64,000 nt of DNA from positions 39,303 through 103,302 of the forward strand of contig JASBSU010000057.1 in assembly GCA_030148725.1 (NCBI GenBank), read 5' to 3'. The DNA comes from Hyphomicrobium sp. (GTDB lineage Bacteria > Pseudomonadota > Alphaproteobacteria > Rhizobiales > Hyphomicrobiaceae). A program made the translations under genes and the position numbers. A model generated the notes under the pieces. The model was given only the letters and a program-made list of their open reading frames with translations, was not told the DNA's origin and made no database searches. Positions 10,582 to 20,415 of the stretch are shown here, piece by piece. Numbering within the stretch: position 1 is the first letter of the stretch; each line of letters starts with the position of its first letter.

Positions 10582-11334
10582 ATGAAGATCCTAGTGCCGG
10601 TCAAAAGAGTCGTTGACTACAACGTTAAGATTCGCGTCAAGCCGGACGGCTCGGGCATCGATCTTGCCAACGTTAAGATGTCGATGAACCCGTTCGACGA
10701 GATCGCCGTCGAAGAGGCCGTTCGCCTCAAGGAAAAGGGCGGCGCGACCGAGGTCGTCGTCGTTTCGATCGGCCCGGCGAAAGCCCAGGAAACGATCCGG
10801 ACGGCGCTCGCCATCGGAGCCGATCGTGGCATCCTCGTCGAGACGCCGGATGCGCCCATCGAGCCGCTGGCTGTCGCCAAGATCCTTAAGGGGATCGTCG
10901 AGGCCGAGAAGCCGGATGTCGTCGTCCTGGGCAAACAGGCCATCGACGATGATTGCAACCAGACCGGACAGATGCTCGCGGCGCTGCTCGGATGGGCGCA
11001 AGGCACGTTCGCATCGAAGCTCGTCATCGAAGACGGCAAGGCCGTCGTCACGCGCGAGGTCGACGGTGGCCTGGAGACCGTGCGTCTCAGCCTGCCGGCT
11101 GTCGTCACGACGGACCTGCGCCTCAACGAGCCGCGCTATCCTTCGCTGCCGAATATCATGAAGGCCAAGAAGAAGCCGCTCGACACCAAGAAGCCGGAGG
11201 ATTTCGGCGTCGATATCGCGCCGCGCCTCAAGGTGGTGAAGATCGCCGAGCCGGCGTCGCGCAAGGCTGGCGTCAAGGTCGGCAGCGTCGCTGAGCTTGT
11301 CCAAAAACTCAAAGCCGAAGCCGGGGTGCTCTGA
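10582..11334 (+). CDS. etfB: Electron transfer flavoprotein beta subunit
   Basis: The 250-residue protein is the AMP-binding subunit of the soluble ETF, which takes electrons from acyl-CoA and other dehydrogenases and passes them to the quinone pool. Family motifs seen are [36 protein letters not shown], and [23 protein letters not shown], with [28 protein letters not shown] near the end. It overlaps etfA by one base (TGATG), showing tight coupling. A GGAGAG ribosome site precedes the ATG. The housekeeping-type rather than the nitrogen-fixation FixB-type is likely from context with a fatty-acid gene. Confidence 0.96.
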   Translation: MKILVPVKRVVDYNVKIRVKPDGSGIDLANVKMSMNPFDEIAVEEAVRLKEKGGATEVVVVSIGPAKAQETIRTALAIGADRGILVETPDAPIEPLAVAKILKGIVEAEKPDVVVLGKQAIDDDCNQTGQMLAALLGWAQGTFASKLVIEDGKAVVTREVDGGLETVRLSLPAVVTTDLRLNEPRYPSLPNIMKAKKKPLDTKKPEDFGVDIAPRLKVVKIAEPASRKAGVKVGSVAELVQKLKAEAGVL

Positions 11335-12278
11335 TGGCTATTCTTCTTCTAGCCGAGCACGCGAACGGCACACTGCAGGCAGCGACCGGCAAGGCGCTGG
11401 CGGCAGCCAAGCAGATCGGTGGCGACGTGCATGTGCTCGTCGCAGGTCACAACGCGAAGGCGGTGGCGGAAGCGGTCGCCAAGCTCGACGGCGTTTCGAA
11501 GGTGCTGCTCGCGGATGCTCCGCACCTGGAGCACGACCTCGCCGAAGAGACTGCGGCGCTGATCGGCTCGCTCGTCGGCGGGTACGACGTGTTCGTGGCG
11601 CCGGCGACGACTGCGGGCAAGAACGTTGCCCCGCGCGTTGCTGCCGCGCTCGACGTGATGCAGGTCTCCGACATCACCAAGGTCGTGTCGCCCGATACGT
11701 TCGAGCGGCCGATCTATGCCGGCAATGCCATTCAGACGGTGCAGTCGCCGGAAGCCAAGAAGGTCATCACGGTCCGCATCTCGGCATTCCCGTCCGTTGC
11801 AGAAACGGGCTCGGCACCGATCGAGACCGTGGCGGTTCCGGCGGCCGTCGGCCTGTCGAGCTTCGAGAAGGCAGAGCTGACGAAGTCCGATCGGCCAGAG
11901 CTGGCCTCGGCGCGCATCATCATCTCTGGTGGGCGCGGTCTTGCGTCGGGCGAGAACTTCAAGAAATACCTCGAGCCGGTCGCAGATGTGATCGGTGCCG
12001 CGGTCGGTGCTTCGCGCGCTGCGGTCGACGCCGGCTACGTGCCGAACGACATGCAGGTCGGGCAGACCGGCAAGGTCGTGGCGCCGGATCTTTACATGGC
12101 TGTCGGCATCTCAGGCGCGATTCAGCATCTCGCCGGGATGAAGGATTCCAAGATCATCGTGGCGATCAACAAGGACGGGGAAGCCCCGATCTTCCAGGTC
12201 GCCGACTACGGTCTGGTCGCGGATCTGTTTCAGGCTCTGCCGGAGCTTGAAGCCGAGCTGAAAAAGGCCAGCCAATAG
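11334..12278 (+). CDS. etfA: Electron transfer flavoprotein alpha subunit
   Basis: The 314-residue FAD-binding subunit of ETF partners the preceding EtfB. The C-terminal FAD domain is well conserved: ISGGRGLASGENFKKYLEPV, GAAVGASRAAVDAGYVPND, QVGQTGKVVAPDLYMAVGIS and AINKDGEAPIFQVADYGLVAD. The start overlaps the etfB stop by one base. The next gene, a 3-hydroxyacyl-CoA dehydrogenase, follows after 40 bases, fitting a beta-oxidation or hydroxybutyrate role for the electrons carried. Confidence 0.96.
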   Translation: MAILLLAEHANGTLQAATGKALAAAKQIGGDVHVLVAGHNAKAVAEAVAKLDGVSKVLLADAPHLEHDLAEETAALIGSLVGGYDVFVAPATTAGKNVAPRVAAALDVMQVSDITKVVSPDTFERPIYAGNAIQTVQSPEAKKVITVRISAFPSVAETGSAPIETVAVPAAVGLSSFEKAELTKSDRPELASARIIISGGRGLASGENFKKYLEPVADVIGAAVGASRAAVDAGYVPNDMQVGQTGKVVAPDLYMAVGISGAIQHLAGMKDSKIIVAINKDGEAPIFQVADYGLVADLFQALPELEAELKKASQ

Positions 12279-12318
12279 TGCTCAATCCCCGAGCTTCGCG
12301 GAAGAAGGACTTGCGGAC

Positions 12319-13248
12319 ATGAATGTGGCGGTCAAATCGGCGGACAAGCCGAAGGGCGAGCACCAAATTCCTCAGGTCATCAAGAAGGTCGGGGTGATCG
12401 GTGCGGGACAGATGGGCACCGGCATCGCCCACGTCGTCGCGCTGGGTGGCTACGACGTGGCGCTCAACGACCTGAAGAAAGAACGGGTCGAAGAGTCGGT
12501 AAAGACCATCGAGAAGTTCCTGAAGCGTCAGGCGGACAAGGGCTCGATCAAAACCGGCGATGTGGCTCCGGCACTGAAACGCATCAGCTACGCGCCGGAC
12601 TTTGCAGCTTTCGCGGATTGCGATCTCATTATCGAAGCCGCCACCGAAGACGAGGCTCTGAAGCGCAAGATCTTCACCGACCTTTGCCAGAACCTGAAGC
12701 CGGGGACGCTGCTCGCTTCGAACACCTCGTCCATCTCGATCACGCGCCTTGCTTCGACGACGGACCGGCCCGAGCACTTCATCGGCATGCACTTCATGAA
12801 CCCGGTGCCGTTGATGCAGCTCGTCGAGCTTATTCGCGGCATCGCGACCGACGACGACATGTTCACCGTCACCAAGACGTTCGTCGAGAGCCTCGACAAG
12901 ACCGTGGCGGTCAGCGAGGACTTCCCCGCCTTCATCGTCAACCGCATCCTGCTGCCGATGATCAACGAAGCCGTCTACACGCTGTATGAGGGCGTCGGAA
13001 CGGTGGAAGCGATCGACAAGTCGATGCGGCTCGGCGCGCATCATCCGATGGGGCCGCTGGAATTGGCGGACTTCATCGGCCTCGATACGTGCCTGTCGGT
13101 GATGCAGGTGCTCTACGAGGGTCTGTCGGATTCCAAGTATCGGCCCTGCCCGCTGCTCGTGAAGTACGTCGAGGCCGGATGGCTCGGCCGCAAGACGAAG
13201 CGCGGCTTCTACGACTACCGCGGCGAGAAGCCGGTCCCGACGCGCTAG
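12319..13248 (+). CDS. 3-hydroxybutyryl-CoA (3-hydroxyacyl-CoA) dehydrogenase
   Basis: The 309-residue enzyme oxidises (S)-3-hydroxyacyl-CoA to 3-ketoacyl-CoA with NAD. It has the N-terminal Rossmann motif KVGVIGAGQMGTGIA around residues 25-40, the catalytic region HFIGMHFMNPVPLMQLVELI, and the C-terminal dimerisation domain (FIVNRILLPMINEAV, HHPMGPLELADFIGLDT) ending KTKRGFYDY. About 20 residues precede the Rossmann fold, slightly longer than usual; an internal start is possible. It follows etfBA by 40 bases on the same strand, so the three probably form a functional set for butyryl-CoA or PHB metabolism. Confidence 0.94.
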   Translation: MNVAVKSADKPKGEHQIPQVIKKVGVIGAGQMGTGIAHVVALGGYDVALNDLKKERVEESVKTIEKFLKRQADKGSIKTGDVAPALKRISYAPDFAAFADCDLIIEAATEDEALKRKIFTDLCQNLKPGTLLASNTSSISITRLASTTDRPEHFIGMHFMNPVPLMQLVELIRGIATDDDMFTVTKTFVESLDKTVAVSEDFPAFIVNRILLPMINEAVYTLYEGVGTVEAIDKSMRLGAHHPMGPLELADFIGLDTCLSVMQVLYEGLSDSKYRPCPLLVKYVEAGWLGRKTKRGFYDYRGEKPVPTR

Positions 13249-13325
13249 TTTTTAGCCCTGGCTAGCTGAAGCAGATTTTTCTATCCGCATGCGTTGCGCT
13301 GGCTGAGAGCCGCGCCAAAGGCACG

Positions 13326-13388
13326 GGGGCGCTTGGCCCCTGAGCATGGCTCACTTCGCTTGCCATGCTGACGAGAGCCTTTGCTCTC
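13326..13388. terminator. Three consecutive hairpins between convergent genes (probable bidirectional terminator)
   Basis: Between the dehydrogenase and the converging nucleotidase gene, three perfect stems follow each other: GGGGC/GCCCC (13326-13340), AGCATGGC/GCCATGCT with an 11-base loop (13343-13369), and GAGAGC/GCTCTC with a 4-base loop (13373-13388). No long T tract is present, so termination is likely but not certain. Confidence 0.45.
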
Positions 13389-13417
13389 TGGCGCCATCTT
13401 CCACGCGGGAGGCCGCG

Positions 13418-14191
13418 TCAGGGCTTGCGCAGGCCGGCGAGGAACTCGGTCAGGTCGTCCGTCGCGTGATGGATGTGTTCGGGTAGTTCGGTCCATTTGC
13501 GCATCTGGAGCTGGGCCGGGTGATCCATGTAGTCGGAATGCACGAGCACCGTCGTCATGCCGAGCGCATGGGCTGCTTCGAGGTTATGCGGCATATCCTC
13601 GAACATCGCGGCCTCGGGCGCCGTCACGCCGTGCCGCTCGACCATGCGTTTGAAAGCATCGGGAGAGGGTTTGGCGATGAACTCGCACGCGGCGATATCG
13701 CAGATGTCTTCCATGAGATGCAGCACGCCGAGCTTCTCGGCGACGCGCTCGGCGTGACGACGCGATCCGTTGGTGAAGATGATGCGCCGGCCCGGCAGCG
13801 CTTCGAGCGCGGTGGCGAGTTCCGGTGAAGCCGTCAGCGGTGCCAAGTCGATGTCGTGCACGAATTCCAGGAAGTCGTGCGGGTCGATCTTGTGCAGCTT
13901 TATGAGGCCCGTGAGCGTCGTGCCGTAGTCGTGGTAGTAGCGCTTCTGCAGATACCGCGCGTGTTCCAGCGGCACGTCCAGCAGTTTGGCGATGAACGCG
14001 CCCATGCGCTGGTCGACCTCGGCGAAAAGATTGCACGCTGAGGGATAGAGCGTGTTGTCGAGGTCGAAGACCCAGATCCGAGTCGCGTCGAAGCCGCGCT
14101 GCGGCGTTCCCTCGGCGCGGGCAGTCAGCCGCGCAACTGTCGATATCCCGCCGATGCCCGCAGGGCCGTTCTTGTGGCGGGGTGCGCTCAT
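13418..14191 (-). CDS. Pyrimidine 5'-nucleotidase (HAD superfamily)
   Basis: The 257-residue protein is a haloacid-dehalogenase-type phosphatase. Motif I is WVFDLDNTLYPS, motif II is RIIFTNGSRRHAERV, and motifs III/IV are seen in AKPSPDAFKRMVERHG and AAMFEDMPHNLEAAHALGM. This combination matches the pyrimidine 5'-nucleotidase group (YjjG/SDT1-like) that dephosphorylates UMP, CMP or non-canonical pyrimidine nucleotides. Its start overlaps the stop of argB by four bases (ATGA), so it is translationally coupled to arginine biosynthesis. The substrate is assigned by family likeness only. Confidence 0.88.
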   Translation of the reverse strand: MSAPRHKNGPAGIGGISTVARLTARAEGTPQRGFDATRIWVFDLDNTLYPSACNLFAEVDQRMGAFIAKLLDVPLEHARYLQKRYYHDYGTTLTGLIKLHKIDPHDFLEFVHDIDLAPLTASPELATALEALPGRRIIFTNGSRRHAERVAEKLGVLHLMEDICDIAACEFIAKPSPDAFKRMVERHGVTAPEAAMFEDMPHNLEAAHALGMTTVLVHSDYMDHPAQLQMRKWTELPEHIHHATDDLTEFLAGLRKP

Positions 14192-15138
14192 GCGGTCGCG
14201 CGCGGCTTACGGCGTGAGCGCCCGAGAAGGGTGCCGACGCCGTGCGAAGTGAAGAGCTCGAGAAGCACGCAGTGCGGCACGCGGCCGTCGATGATGACGA
14301 CCGCCTCGACGCCGGCCTCGACCACCTCGATGCAGCCTTCGATCTTGGGGATCATGCCGCCGGAGATGACGCCGTCGCGGATGAGCTGGCGGGCTTCCTC
14401 GATGGTGAGCTGGTGGACGAGCTGCTTGTTCTTGTCCAGCACGCCTTCGACGTCGGTGAGAAGCAGAAGGCGTTTCGCCTTCATGCGTGCTGCAAGCGCG
14501 CTCGCAAACGTGTCGGCGTTGATGTTGAGCGTCTCGCCTTCGCGGCTGATGCCGACGGGTGCGATGACCGGGATGAGATCCGACTTCGATATGACGTCGA
14601 CGATGTGCGGGTTCACCTCGACTGGGTCGCCGACGTAGCCGATGTCGACCGCCTTCATCAGGTTCGATTCGGGGTCCGGCATCTCGGTGATCTTCTTGGC
14701 GATCATCAGGCCGGCATCCTTGCCGCTGATGCCGACCGCCTTGCCGCCCTGGCGATTGATCGCCGATACGATATCCTTGTTGATGAGGCCCGACAGGACC
14801 ATCTCGACGACTTCGACCGTGGGCTTGTCAGTGACGCGCAGGCCGTTGACGAAGTCGGATGTGATCTGCAACTTTTTCAACATCCCGGCGATCTGCGGGC
14901 CGCCGCCGTGCACGACGATAGGGTTAACTCCGGACTGCTTGAGGTAGACGACGTCCTGCGCGAAGGCGTCGGCCAGCGCGGTGTCGCCCATGGCGTGGCC
15001 ACCAAACTTAATGACGACGGTCTGCTCGTCGTACTGGATGAGGTGCGGCAGCGCCTCGGCGAGAATGCGCGCCTGGACATGCGGGGAGGGCGCGAGTTCC
15101 GTGGTCGCGGGGGCGGCGGGCGGCGTGGTCGGCTTCAT
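14188..15138 (-). CDS. argB: Acetylglutamate kinase
   Basis: The 316-residue enzyme phosphorylates N-acetyl-L-glutamate, the second step of arginine synthesis. Signature stretches are TVVIKFGGHAMGD, NPIVVHGGGPQIAGMLKKL, VDIGYVGDPVEVNP, VIAPVGISREGETLNINADT and ISGGMIPKIEGCIEVV. The N-terminal helix of about 25 residues before the kinase core is typical of the arginine-feedback-inhibited hexameric form, which is inferred. It overlaps the downstream nucleotidase by four bases. The 292 bases upstream separate it from a gene on the plus strand and must hold divergent promoters; no clear operator was seen there. Confidence 0.95.
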   Translation of the reverse strand: MKPTTPPAAPATTELAPSPHVQARILAEALPHLIQYDEQTVVIKFGGHAMGDTALADAFAQDVVYLKQSGVNPIVVHGGGPQIAGMLKKLQITSDFVNGLRVTDKPTVEVVEMVLSGLINKDIVSAINRQGGKAVGISGKDAGLMIAKKITEMPDPESNLMKAVDIGYVGDPVEVNPHIVDVISKSDLIPVIAPVGISREGETLNINADTFASALAARMKAKRLLLLTDVEGVLDKNKQLVHQLTIEEARQLIRDGVISGGMIPKIEGCIEVVEAGVEAVVIIDGRVPHCVLLELFTSHGVGTLLGRSRRKPRATA

Positions 15139-15430
15139 ATGCTTGCCTGGCTCTCGAGCTACCGGGGTGCTTGCCGGTTCGACATTCGGCGGCGTCTACA
15201 CAACTAGAGGCCAGCACTTATACCGAGGGCTGCGTCCGCGCCAAGCCCCACCTGGGGCCGCCCCCCTTAAGCTCACCGCTACAAGAGCCGTGACTTTGAG
15301 CCGCCGGACTGCAACGAAATTCCCCCGCATTCATCTGGTAGAGCAGCTGTAGGAAAGTGCGCTATTCAACTCATCATGATGGAAGCGCCATTCTGCCCGC
15401 CCTATCCTTCCTTCCGGGAGTAGCTCGTCT

Positions 15431-17278
15431 ATGAACGCCGACGGCTTGAGCCGTATCGCCATGTCGTCCGGGTTGGCCGCGTCGCTGTCGCGGGCCACGG
15501 ACTATGCGCGGGCCCAGGCACATGCGGAGGTGACACTCGAGCATATGCTGCTGGCGCTGTGCGACGATCCCGATGCGGTGCTGGTGCTGGCGGCGAGCAA
15601 CATCAACGTGGGAGAGCTGACAGGGCAGATCGGTCAACAGCTCGCGGCGTTGCCGACGCGGCATCAGGCGCAGGACGGCGACCTCGCTGTCGCTTTGGAT
15701 CTCAAGCGGATTCTGGAAGCGGCTGCCGCTGCGGCTCGTGGGGGGCGCCGGCGCGAGATCAATGGTGCGATCGTTCTGGCGGCCATCGTCGGTGATGGGA
15801 AGAGCGGCGCGGCGCACATCCTCTCCAGTCTCGGGCTGACGTTCGAGGGCGCCATTCGCGCGTTGCAGAGCAAACCTGCGAGCGCGCCGGAGCCGTCTGC
15901 GCGTCCGCTGCCGCCGCAGGATGCAGAATCCATCCTCGCCAATGCGCGCGAGCGCGTGCAGTCGCGCTCGGTGACGGCGCCTCCGCGTCGCCAGCCAACC
16001 GTGGAGGAGCCTGCGCATCAGGAGCCGGAACGGGAGGAGCCGCGTTTCGACACGCCCGCTCCGCCTCCAGAGCCGGTCATGCCGGAGCCGCAGCTGCCGG
16101 AACCTGAGCCTCAGACACAACGCCGTTTTTCCGAGCCAGCGCCACGTCCGCCGGTTCACCCCGTTCCGCAGACTCAGATTCCAAGTCCGCCGCGTCAGGT
16201 GCCCGAGCCGCGCTTCGATCCTCCTGTGCAGCCGGCGCCAGCGTTGCCGCATCCATCAGCTCAGCCGGAAGAGCCGACATTCGAGGATTATGCGCCGGCC
16301 GATTACGATGGCGCTGGGTATGAGGCCGAGCGCTTCGAGCCGCCGTCCTATCCGCAAGGGGCGCCCGAGCCATTCGACGAGCCCGCTTACGACCTCGGTC
16401 CGCCGCCGATGCCGGCGTCGCCGCCCTATCCGCCGCCGATGCCAGCGCCGAGCCCGCATGAAGGATGGGCGCCTCCGCCGTCGCCCGCTCCGGGTAACCA
16501 GACGCGGTCAACGCCGCTGCCCGGCCAGCAGCGCACTGCGCCTCCCGGACCTCCCCCGCCTCCATTGCAGCCTGCGGGCACTGAACGGCGCCCGGGGCCG
16601 CCGCCGCTCGCACCGTGGCCCGAACCGGAGCGTTCTGTTAGTTCAGGTGGCGGAATGGTGCCTTCGGGCTTCGATCCGGCGCGTCAGATGCCGCCGGCAG
16701 GAACGGCCGCAGGGCGCGGTCCTGCGCGCGGGGCCGCATCGCATCGCGCCGAGATCGGCCAACTGGTCGAGAATATTCCGCGGTCGATGCGGGTCTCCGT
16801 TTCGGCGATGATCGAAGTGCGTGTCGCGCGTGCTGACGTGCAGGCGCTGGCCGAGGGGTTGCAAGGCGGCGGAGCGGCATACCAGCATGCCGTAATGATC
16901 GCGAAAGCGATGTCGGTGCGCCTGCGTGCGCCGGACGGCGGGTTCTTCATCGAGACGGCGTCGCCCGAGACGCAATGGATCGAGCGCGCGACGCTGATGT
17001 CGCAAGACGACTTCGCGAGCTGGCGCTGGCACGTGACGCCACGTGATGCAGGGCGGCGGCGGCTGCAGCTCATCATCTCGGCACGCACGATGAGCGCCGA
17101 TGGACTCGTCGCCGAGACGGCGCTGCCCGATCAGGTCATCTCGGTGCGCGTGCGCACGAATTACGGTCAGGTTGCGTCGCGGTGGATCGGCTGGGGTGTT
17201 GCCGCGGTGGCCGGTGGCCTGCTCGCCAAATTCGGCGAGGGCGCGGTTGGGCTGCTCGGAAAGATGATCTCAGGCTAG
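15431..17278 (+). CDS. Clp N-domain / proline-rich / C-terminal membrane-anchor protein (unknown function)
   Basis: This 615-residue protein has an N-terminal Clp_N double repeat (residues about 5-145; AHAEVTLEHMLLALCDDPDA and REINGAIVLAAIVGDGKSGA), as in the substrate-recognition domain of ClpA/ClpB, but no AAA+ ATPase. It is followed by about 290 residues very rich in Pro, Glu and Ala, then a beta-rich domain (about 445-585; IPRSMRVSVSAMIEVRVARA ... FASWRWHVTPRDAGRRRLQL) and a hydrophobic glycine-rich tail (WIGWGVAAVAGGLLAKF) that could anchor it in the membrane. The function is unknown. It may recruit proteins to the membrane by its Clp_N domain. It interrupts the argB to engB block on the opposite strand. 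Confidence 0.85.
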   Translation: MNADGLSRIAMSSGLAASLSRATDYARAQAHAEVTLEHMLLALCDDPDAVLVLAASNINVGELTGQIGQQLAALPTRHQAQDGDLAVALDLKRILEAAAAAARGGRRREINGAIVLAAIVGDGKSGAAHILSSLGLTFEGAIRALQSKPASAPEPSARPLPPQDAESILANARERVQSRSVTAPPRRQPTVEEPAHQEPEREEPRFDTPAPPPEPVMPEPQLPEPEPQTQRRFSEPAPRPPVHPVPQTQIPSPPRQVPEPRFDPPVQPAPALPHPSAQPEEPTFEDYAPADYDGAGYEAERFEPPSYPQGAPEPFDEPAYDLGPPPMPASPPYPPPMPAPSPHEGWAPPPSPAPGNQTRSTPLPGQQRTAPPGPPPPPLQPAGTERRPGPPPLAPWPEPERSVSSGGGMVPSGFDPARQMPPAGTAAGRGPARGAASHRAEIGQLVENIPRSMRVSVSAMIEVRVARADVQALAEGLQGGGAAYQHAVMIAKAMSVRLRAPDGGFFIETASPETQWIERATLMSQDDFASWRWHVTPRDAGRRRLQLIISARTMSADGLVAETALPDQVISVRVRTNYGQVASRWIGWGVAAVAGGLLAKFGEGAVGLLGKMISG

Positions 17279-17319
17279 CGCTGCGCGCTGGCGCGCAAGA
17301 GCTCCGGCTCTCCGTGCGA

Positions 17320-17628
17320 TCAGCCGCCGTCGCCACCGCCGATCGCAAAGCTCGGCTCTGCGCCCTTCGGAGCGTCCGACTTGGTGGGGTCGACGCGCCG
17401 AGCGTTGGGGGCTTTTGGCCCCTTGAAATAGCCTTTCATCGCCTCGATGCAGAGCGGTTTCAGTCCGGCGCCGCCGGCGTCCAGATGGGCCTTAAGCGCA
17501 TTGCGCAGGCGCGGCTCCCACGTCGCGTGGATGTGCTTGGCGATGCCGTCGAGAGCTTCTTCCTTCGGATAAACGGCGAAGAACTCGGTGATCTGGTTTG
17601 CCATGCGGACAACGGTGGGCACTTCCAT
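17320..17628 (-). CDS. fdsD: FdsD-like formate dehydrogenase delta subunit, away from other fds genes
   Basis: The 102-residue protein matches the FdsD family: VRMANQITEFFAVYPKEEA, then IAKHIHATWEPRLRNALKAHL and AGLKPLCIEAM. FdsD is the small fifth gene of NAD-dependent molybdenum formate dehydrogenase (fdsGBACD) operons, needed for active enzyme. Here no fdsGBAC genes flank it. I start at the ATG at 17628, giving seven residues before MANQI. The C-terminal 35 residues are a low-complexity, glycine-ending tail. It could be an orphan delta subunit serving an enzyme encoded elsewhere. Confidence 0.8.
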   Translation of the reverse strand: MEVPTVVRMANQITEFFAVYPKEEALDGIAKHIHATWEPRLRNALKAHLDAGGAGLKPLCIEAMKGYFKGPKAPNARRVDPTKSDAPKGAEPSFAIGGGDGG

Positions 17629-17763
17629 GATGCTATCCCGTCTGATGCGGCTGCTGACGCAGGCTACACTGGTTGGCGCGAACACGTCCAACAGCCGGCG
17701 GAGCGATTTTGTTCCATGTTCCGTGCTGGCTGTTCCACGGGCGTGCGACCGTGAACGGTCTTG

Positions 17764-18408
17764 CTAGCTACGGTCGGCGACGATGCCCGCAATGGTTGCG
17801 CGCAGCTCCTCGATGCCGATGTTCTTTTCGGCTGACGTCTCGAGCACGATCGGGAAGGCAGCGGGGTGCTTGGCGAGCGCCTTTACGGTGGCGGCATGGA
17901 CCTCGGCCAGCTCGTGCGGCTTGATCTTGTCCGCCTTGGTCAGAACGACCTGATAAGTGACGGCAGCGTCGTCGAGGATGTCGGCGATCTGCTGGTCGGT
18001 CGGCTTGAGGCCGTGGCGGGCGTCGACCAAGAGGAACACACGGGCGAGTGTGGTGCGGCCGCGCAGATAGTCCATGACCAGCTCGCCCCAGGCCGCAACC
18101 TTCTCGACCGGGGCCTTCGCGTAGCCGTAGCCCGGCATGTCGACGATGAACAGCGGCTCGCCGGGGCTTTCGAAGTAGTTGAGTTCCTGCGTGCGGCCCG
18201 GTGTGTTCGATGTGCGGGCAAGGCCGCCCTGGCGTACGAGAGCGTTGATGAGGCTCGACTTGCCGACGTTGGAGCGTCCGGCGAAGGCGATCTCGGTGCG
18301 GTCGGCCGGCGGCAGAAACTCCAGCGCTGGGGCGCTTTTCAGTATCTGCCAGCGGCGCTCGAACAGGCGCTCACCGGCCAAGAGCAGCGATTTGTCGAGC
18401 TCGGTCAT
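17764..18408 (-). CDS. engB: Ribosome biogenesis GTP-binding protein EngB (YsxC/YihA)
   Basis: The 214-residue GTPase has the full set of motifs: G1 [18 protein letters not shown]3 [12 protein letters not shown]4 VVLTKADKI, and the switch region [15 protein letters not shown]. EngB is an essential GTPase in large-subunit assembly. The start is the ATG at 18408, preceded by GGAGG; the reading frame stays open upstream into yidC, but that extension is the antisense-like out-of-frame reading of yidC and is not real. It follows yidC by 29 bases on the same strand in the common rpmH-rnpA-yidC-engB order. Confidence 0.95.
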   Translation of the reverse strand: MTELDKSLLLAGERLFERRWQILKSAPALEFLPPADRTEIAFAGRSNVGKSSLINALVRQGGLARTSNTPGRTQELNYFESPGEPLFIVDMPGYGYAKAPVEKVAAWGELVMDYLRGRTTLARVFLLVDARHGLKPTDQQIADILDDAAVTYQVVLTKADKIKPHELAEVHAATVKALAKHPAAFPIVLETSAEKNIGIEELRATIAGIVADRS

Positions 18409-18437
18409 CCGGCCTCCGCTGCTGAGGCGATCTCGCC

Positions 18438-20285
18438 TCAGGTGCTCTTGTTGGAATCGCCGGAGCGGCGTCGCTTGATGGCATCCGCGCCGCGTCCCGC
18501 CATGCTCGTGACGGGTTTGAACTGCCGCGACAGGTTCCCCATCAGGTGGATCTCGGCGCCCTGCTTTTTCATGATGTAGTACTGCTGAGCGAGCGAGAGC
18601 GTGTTGCTCCAGGCCCAGTAGATCACGAGGCCGGCGGGGAACGAGGCCAGAAGGAACGTGAAGATCACCGGCATCCAGTTGAACACCTGCTGCTGGACTG
18701 GATCGGGCTGCTGCGGGTTGAGCTGCATCTGCAGCCACATGGTGATGCCCATGACCAGCGGCCAGACGCCGATGTGCAGGAACTCCGGCACGGCATAGGG
18801 CAGAAGGCCGAACAGATTGAACAGCGACGTCGGGTCGGGCGCGGAGAGATCCTTGATCCAACCAAAGAACGGCGCGTGCCGCATGTCGATGGTGATGTAG
18901 AGGACCTTGTAGAGCGCGAAGAACACGGGGATCTGCAAGAGGATCGGGAGACACCCTGCAACGGGGTTCACCTTCTCGCGCTTGTAGAGCTCCATGAGCT
19001 CCTGCTGTTGCTTGACCTTGTCGTCCTTGTAGCGCTCGCGGAGCTGCTCCATCTGCGGCTGCAGCTTCTTCATCTTGGCCATCGCGCCATACTGCTTGTT
19101 GGCGAGAGGGAAGAAAGCGAGGCGCACCAGAACGGTGAGGATGAGAATCGTCACGCCGAAGTTATGGACGATCGAGTTGATCGCCTCCATGAGGCGGAAC
19201 AGCGGCTTGGTGATGAAGAAGAACCAGCCCCAGTCGATCAGCAGGTCGAACTGCTGGACGCCAGCGTTCTGGTACTGCTGCAGGAGCTGCATCTGCTTGG
19301 CGCCGGCGAAGAGCTGCGAGGTTGCGGTGCCGGTCTCGCCGGGCGCGACGGTGATGGCGTCGCGCATGTAGTCAGCCTGGTAGGACGGCTGATCGCTCGG
19401 CAGCTTCGGCGCCTGCGCCGAGAAAGTGGCGCGGAACTGGGCGGTCTGATCGGGAATGACGGTGGCGGCCCAATACTTCTCGGTGAAGCCGAGCCAGCCG
19501 CCCGTCGCCGGTGCGAACGTGCGGGTGCCTTCTTCCACGGCGCTGGTGTAGCCGGTGCGCTGTTCGCCCTGCGCGCCAATCACGCCGATCAAGCCTTCGT
19601 GGAGGATCCAGTTGTGCTCAAGCTTCGGCGTGCCGTAGCGGTGGACACGCGCATACGGCGCGACTGCGACGGGTGCCGACGACTTGTTCTCGACCTCGTC
19701 GACGAGCTTGAACATGTAGTTGTCGTCGACGGAGATGGTGCGCTTGAAGATGACGCCGGCGCCGTTGTCCCAGGTCAGCGTGACGGGCGTTGCTGGCGTC
19801 AGCGTGCCGCCGCCCTGCCAAAGGGTGTCGCGGTCAGGCACCTTGAGGTTGGAGCCGGCGGCCGGCACCCAGCCGAACTCGGCAAAGTAGGGGTGTGGGC
19901 TATCGTTGGACGCGAGCAGCCGCACGTTCGGGCTCTTGGGGTCGACGGTCTCGTGGTAGCGGACGAGCACAAGATCATCGAAGCGGGCCGAGCGCAGCGC
20001 GATGGAGCCCTTGACGGCCGGCGTGTCGATGGCGATGCGCGGTGACGTCCGGATCGCGTCTTCGCTGGTGCTTTGAGCGGCGGGCACCGGCGCGCCGGGG
20101 GCTGTTGCTGCCGGCGAGGCCGGCTTAGCCGGCTCCTGCTTCTGCGCAAGCTCCTGCTGGGCGCGCTGCTTGGCCTGCTCCTCACGCATCTTGGGGCCGG
20201 CATAGAAGAGCTGCCAGGCCATCAGGACGGCCATCGACAGCACGACGGCAATGAGAAGGTTTCGCTGTTGATCGTTGTCTTTCAT
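18438..20285 (-). CDS. yidC: Membrane protein insertase YidC
   Basis: The 615-residue Oxa1/YidC-family protein inserts and folds inner-membrane proteins with or without SecYEG. It has TM1 near the N-terminus ([20 protein letters not shown]), a large periplasmic beta domain (roughly residues 75-330), and the conserved insertase core ([74 protein letters not shown]). The length and layout are typical of Gram-negative YidC. A Pro/Ala/Gln-rich linker follows TM1. Transcribed with rnpA and engB; the 130 bases between rnpA and yidC hold no gene, so yidD is not in its frequent place. Confidence 0.96.
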   Translation of the reverse strand: MKDNDQQRNLLIAVVLSMAVLMAWQLFYAGPKMREEQAKQRAQQELAQKQEPAKPASPAATAPGAPVPAAQSTSEDAIRTSPRIAIDTPAVKGSIALRSARFDDLVLVRYHETVDPKSPNVRLLASNDSPHPYFAEFGWVPAAGSNLKVPDRDTLWQGGGTLTPATPVTLTWDNGAGVIFKRTISVDDNYMFKLVDEVENKSSAPVAVAPYARVHRYGTPKLEHNWILHEGLIGVIGAQGEQRTGYTSAVEEGTRTFAPATGGWLGFTEKYWAATVIPDQTAQFRATFSAQAPKLPSDQPSYQADYMRDAITVAPGETGTATSQLFAGAKQMQLLQQYQNAGVQQFDLLIDWGWFFFITKPLFRLMEAINSIVHNFGVTILILTVLVRLAFFPLANKQYGAMAKMKKLQPQMEQLRERYKDDKVKQQQELMELYKREKVNPVAGCLPILLQIPVFFALYKVLYITIDMRHAPFFGWIKDLSAPDPTSLFNLFGLLPYAVPEFLHIGVWPLVMGITMWLQMQLNPQQPDPVQQQVFNWMPVIFTFLLASFPAGLVIYWAWSNTLSLAQQYYIMKKQGAEIHLMGNLSRQFKPVTSMAGRGADAIKRRRSGDSNKST

Positions 20286-20415
20286 CGGTGCCTCAGCGCC
20301 GTTCTCCTGCCCGGGTCAGCCGGGGAGCCCATTGCCGTCAGCCGAGGGCCGAGGACCGAGCATTCTTCGGCGCCTGAGGCAATACTCCGAGTGCTTCCGA
20401 ACGGAAAGCCGGATG

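Noticed and set aside
18409..18954. N-terminal extension that would fuse a 180-residue piece to EngB
   Set aside because: It overlaps yidC in another frame; EngB starts properly at 18408 behind a good ribosome site.
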